From the NCBI GenBank assembly GCA_937877075.1, contig CALEGD010000126.1, positions 1 through 51,421 of the forward strand: a stretch of DNA of 51,421 bases, written 5' to 3'. Below, piece after piece: positions 50,116-51,421 of this stretch; position 1 is the first letter of the stretch, and each line of letters starts with the position of its first letter. Position numbers and translations under genes: made by a program. Below the pieces are notes generated by a model that was not told the origin of the DNA, searched no databases, and saw nothing but the letters and a program-made list of their open reading frames with translations. The DNA is from an uncultured Acholeplasmatales bacterium (GTDB lineage Bacteria > Bacillota_I > Bacilli_A > ML615J-28 > CAG-698).

Positions 50116-50330
50116 ACCTGGGAAGTTCGCGTTTTTATCATATGCGAACCGAACAAAAAAATATCGGAAGTCGAGGCATATTTGGTGTAGAAGGCTTATT
50201 TTTGAATAAGAATCCCGATAATATGCAAAGAAGAGACATCCACCCTGTGAACTTCGTGGTTTCACAAAAATAATAACGGCTTCCTGGGGATATCTATTAA
50301 AAAAATTGAAAAGGCATTTTGCCTTTTCTT
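50116..50330 (+). ncRNA. structured non-coding RNA locus, 6S-like in size but unassigned
   Basis: The 378-nt gap between the symporter and psuG holds two consensus promoters, this RNA and its terminator. The RNA ends can pair: CCTGGGAAG (50117-50125) with CTTCCTGGG (50280-50288), 9 bp with two G-U. Inside are hairpins GTTCGC/GCGAAC (50125-50130, 50144-50149), CTTATT-TTTG-AATAAG (50195-50210) and TGTGAA/TTCACA (50246-50251, 50261-50266). TATCGG (50162-50167) matches CCGATA (50215-50220) while GCATATT (50176-50182) matches AATATGC (50220-50226), an interleaved pseudoknot-type order. It has no tmRNA, RNase P, SRP or tRNA landmarks. End pairing and ~190-nt length recall 6S RNA, but the pseudoknot does not. 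Confidence 0.6.
50309..50330 (+). terminator. terminator of the structured RNA
   Basis: AAAAGGCA-TTT-TGCCTTTT, perfect 8-bp stem (50309-50327), then CTTTTC. Confidence 0.85.
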
Positions 50331-50340
50331 TTCATTTAAA

Positions 50341-50362
50341 AAAGCAAGATTTTTCTTGCTTT
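50341..50362 (-). terminator. terminator of psuG (minus strand)
   Basis: AAAGCAAGA (50341-50349) and TCTTGCTTT (50354-50362), perfect 9-bp stem, with a T tract on the minus strand; it overlaps the psuG stop by two bases. Confidence 0.75.
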
Positions 50363-51275
50363 AGATACTTTTTAGTGCTTTAGAAATTTTAGCTGCTAGC
50401 AAGGCATTATTATAAACAAGAGCAATATTTGCTTCTAAACTGCTTCCTCTGGTAATATCCTTTATCTTTGCTAAGAGATAAGGGGTAGTTTTATTGCCGG
50501 TGATTCTTAATTCATTCATTTCTTTTAAGGCATCCTCAATAGCCTGATCTATATTCTCCCGGTTGAGGGAATAATCTTTTGGAATCGGATTCGTGATTAA
50601 GACGCCTCCGTCAAGCCCCAATTCCAATTTGGCTTTAATTAAGGCGGCGATTTCTTCGGGTGTATCGAGGCGATGGTTAACCGAAAAGTCACTTTCTCGA
50701 GAATAAAAGGCCGGCAGAATCGAAGTTTGGTATCCGATAACTTCGACACCCTTGGTTTCAAGAACTTCCAATGTTTTTCCGAGATCAAGAATAGCTTTGG
50801 CACCAGCACAAACTACTGCGACCTTACTTTTTGCTAATTCTTCAAGATCGGTCGAAATATCAAAACTTTCTTCGGCACCGCGATGGACCCCACCGATTCC
50901 CCCAGTCGCAAAGATTCTAATCCCAGCCATATCTGCTATTAAAGCCGTAGCTGCAACCGTTGTCGCTCCGCTTAAGTTTTTACTGAGAAGATAAGGGATG
51001 TCACGCCTAGAAGCTTTAGAAATTTTTATTCCCTCCCGGCCTAAGTAATCAATATCTTCTTCATTACAACCGACTTTTAAACGCCCTTTAATAATAGCAA
51101 TCGTTGCCGGAATCGCTCCTTCTTTTCGGATTATCTCTTCTACATTCTTCGCCGTTTCTACATTTTTAGGATAGGGCATTCCATGGGAGATAATAGTTGA
51201 TTCTAAAGCAACAATCGGACGACCTTCTTCAAGGGCGGCTTTAATTTCTGGGTTGATCTCTAAATATTTCTTCAT
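50361..51275 (-). CDS. psuG: pseudouridine-5'-phosphate glycosidase
   Basis: 304 residues. VALESTIISHGMPYPKNVETA, FATGGIGGVHRGAEESFDIS and VCAGAKAILDLGKTLEVLET are PsuG signatures. It splits pseudouridine 5'-phosphate into uracil and ribose 5-phosphate. The kinase partner psuK is not in the window; it may lie beyond the right edge, upstream of this gene. GGTGAT precedes the ATG. Confidence 0.95.
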   Translation of the reverse strand: MKKYLEINPEIKAALEEGRPIVALESTIISHGMPYPKNVETAKNVEEIIRKEGAIPATIAIIKGRLKVGCNEEDIDYLGREGIKISKASRRDIPYLLSKNLSGATTVAATALIADMAGIRIFATGGIGGVHRGAEESFDISTDLEELAKSKVAVVCAGAKAILDLGKTLEVLETKGVEVIGYQTSILPAFYSRESDFSVNHRLDTPEEIAALIKAKLELGLDGGVLITNPIPKDYSLNRENIDQAIEDALKEMNELRITGNKTTPYLLAKIKDITRGSSLEANIALVYNNALLAAKISKALKSI

Positions 51276-51298
51276 TTTATCACCAAATCCTTAATTTT

Positions 51299-51328
51299 AT
51301 TATACCATAAAATTCTCTTTCTTTTCAA
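51299..51328 (-). promoter_or_regulatory. promoter of psuG
   Basis: On the minus strand TTGAAA (51328-51323), 18-nt spacer ending TGG, TATAAT (51304-51299): an extended -10 promoter. The last ~90 bases of the window show nothing else. Confidence 0.7.
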
Positions 51329-51421
51329 AAATATTATTCAAGTAAATTATTAAAAAATGAAATAACCTTTAATTTGCGACAGTAGAAACATTTGTCCGGA
51401 AATCGTTGATGTTTTATTAGT

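Noticed and set aside
50142..50273. A 43-codon open frame starting ATG 50142 inside the structured RNA.
   Set aside because: No ribosome binding site at usable distance, no recognisable family, and strong RNA pairing across it.
1..51421. Mycoplasma genetic code (UGA as Trp), tRNA or rRNA genes, and CRISPR arrays.
   Set aside because: UGA ends conserved genes at the expected place (plsX, rnc, nth, metK) and Trp is TGG; no cloverleaf, rRNA core or spaced repeats were seen by eye.

Overview
This is a chromosomal window from an AT-rich, low-GC Gram-positive-type bacterium. It has strong AGGAGG/AGGTGA ribosome binding sites and SigA-type promoters. UGA is used as a stop (plsX, rnc, nth) and Trp is TGG, so the standard code applies and not the Mycoplasma code. 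The gene neighbourhoods are Bacillota-like: recG-plsX-rnc, dnaD-nth, rqcH next to gmk-rpoZ, then priA-fmt-pgpA. Several usual members are absent from these runs (fapR/fabD/fabG/acpP, coaBC, def, rsmB). TIGR02206/YwaF-type membrane proteins, InlB-type B-repeats and a Cse60-like small protein also occur. My inference is a Bacillota or Mycoplasmatota lineage near the Acholeplasma/Izemoplasma/Haloplasma side; species and genus cannot be read from the sequence.

Layout. 1-3.9 kb: DNA repair, lipid and RNA genes (recG 3' end, plsX, rnc, dnaD, nth) and a Cse60-like gene. 3.9-12.3 kb: rqcH (minus), gmk-rpoZ, a YwaF-like protein, a priA that has lost its ATPase motifs, fmt, pgpA and a DUF2804 protein. 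12.3-12.8 kb: a miniature IS200/IS605-type remnant and a small Tudor-like gene. 13-19 kb: an orphan soluble hybrid histidine kinase and a BmrC/BmrD-like heterodimeric ABC exporter. 19.1-21.9 kb: a SsuABC/ThiXYZ-type importer behind a leader with mutually exclusive hairpins. 22-33.2 kb: luxS, then a four-gene block with a YwaF-like membrane domain fused to an ABC ATPase (with an internal start), an ABC permease, a small exported protein and a 2079-residue B-repeat lipoprotein. 33.3-41.6 kb: galE, a class-I glutamine amidotransferase-like hydrolase, serine dehydratase, coaD, an ABC-exporter-like protein with a dead nucleotide-binding domain, gltX and an MFS transporter. 41.6-51.4 kb: a YhfW-like FAD/Rieske oxidoreductase that appears to start at AUU, tldD-tldE, metK, a second copy of the IS605-type remnant, a YtqA-like radical SAM protein, an AGCS symporter, a structured RNA locus behind two consensus promoters, and psuG.

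Main points of interest. (1) Two near-identical ~250-280 bp elements 35 kb apart carry the same decayed tnpB 3' end (RDVNGALNIL...GVNTPIRLKVV) plus stable hairpins, as expected of miniature IS200/IS605 derivatives that may still encode an omega/reRNA-like RNA. (2) Two motor proteins, PriA and an ABC exporter homologue, have intact folds but no catalytic motifs. (3) The YwaF-ABC fusion with the giant lipoprotein looks like an undescribed surface/export locus. (4) A non-coding RNA with two perfect consensus promoters and pseudoknot-type complementarity lies at about 50.1-50.3 kb. (5) Candidate cis-regulatory leaders sit before the importer and the fusion operon.
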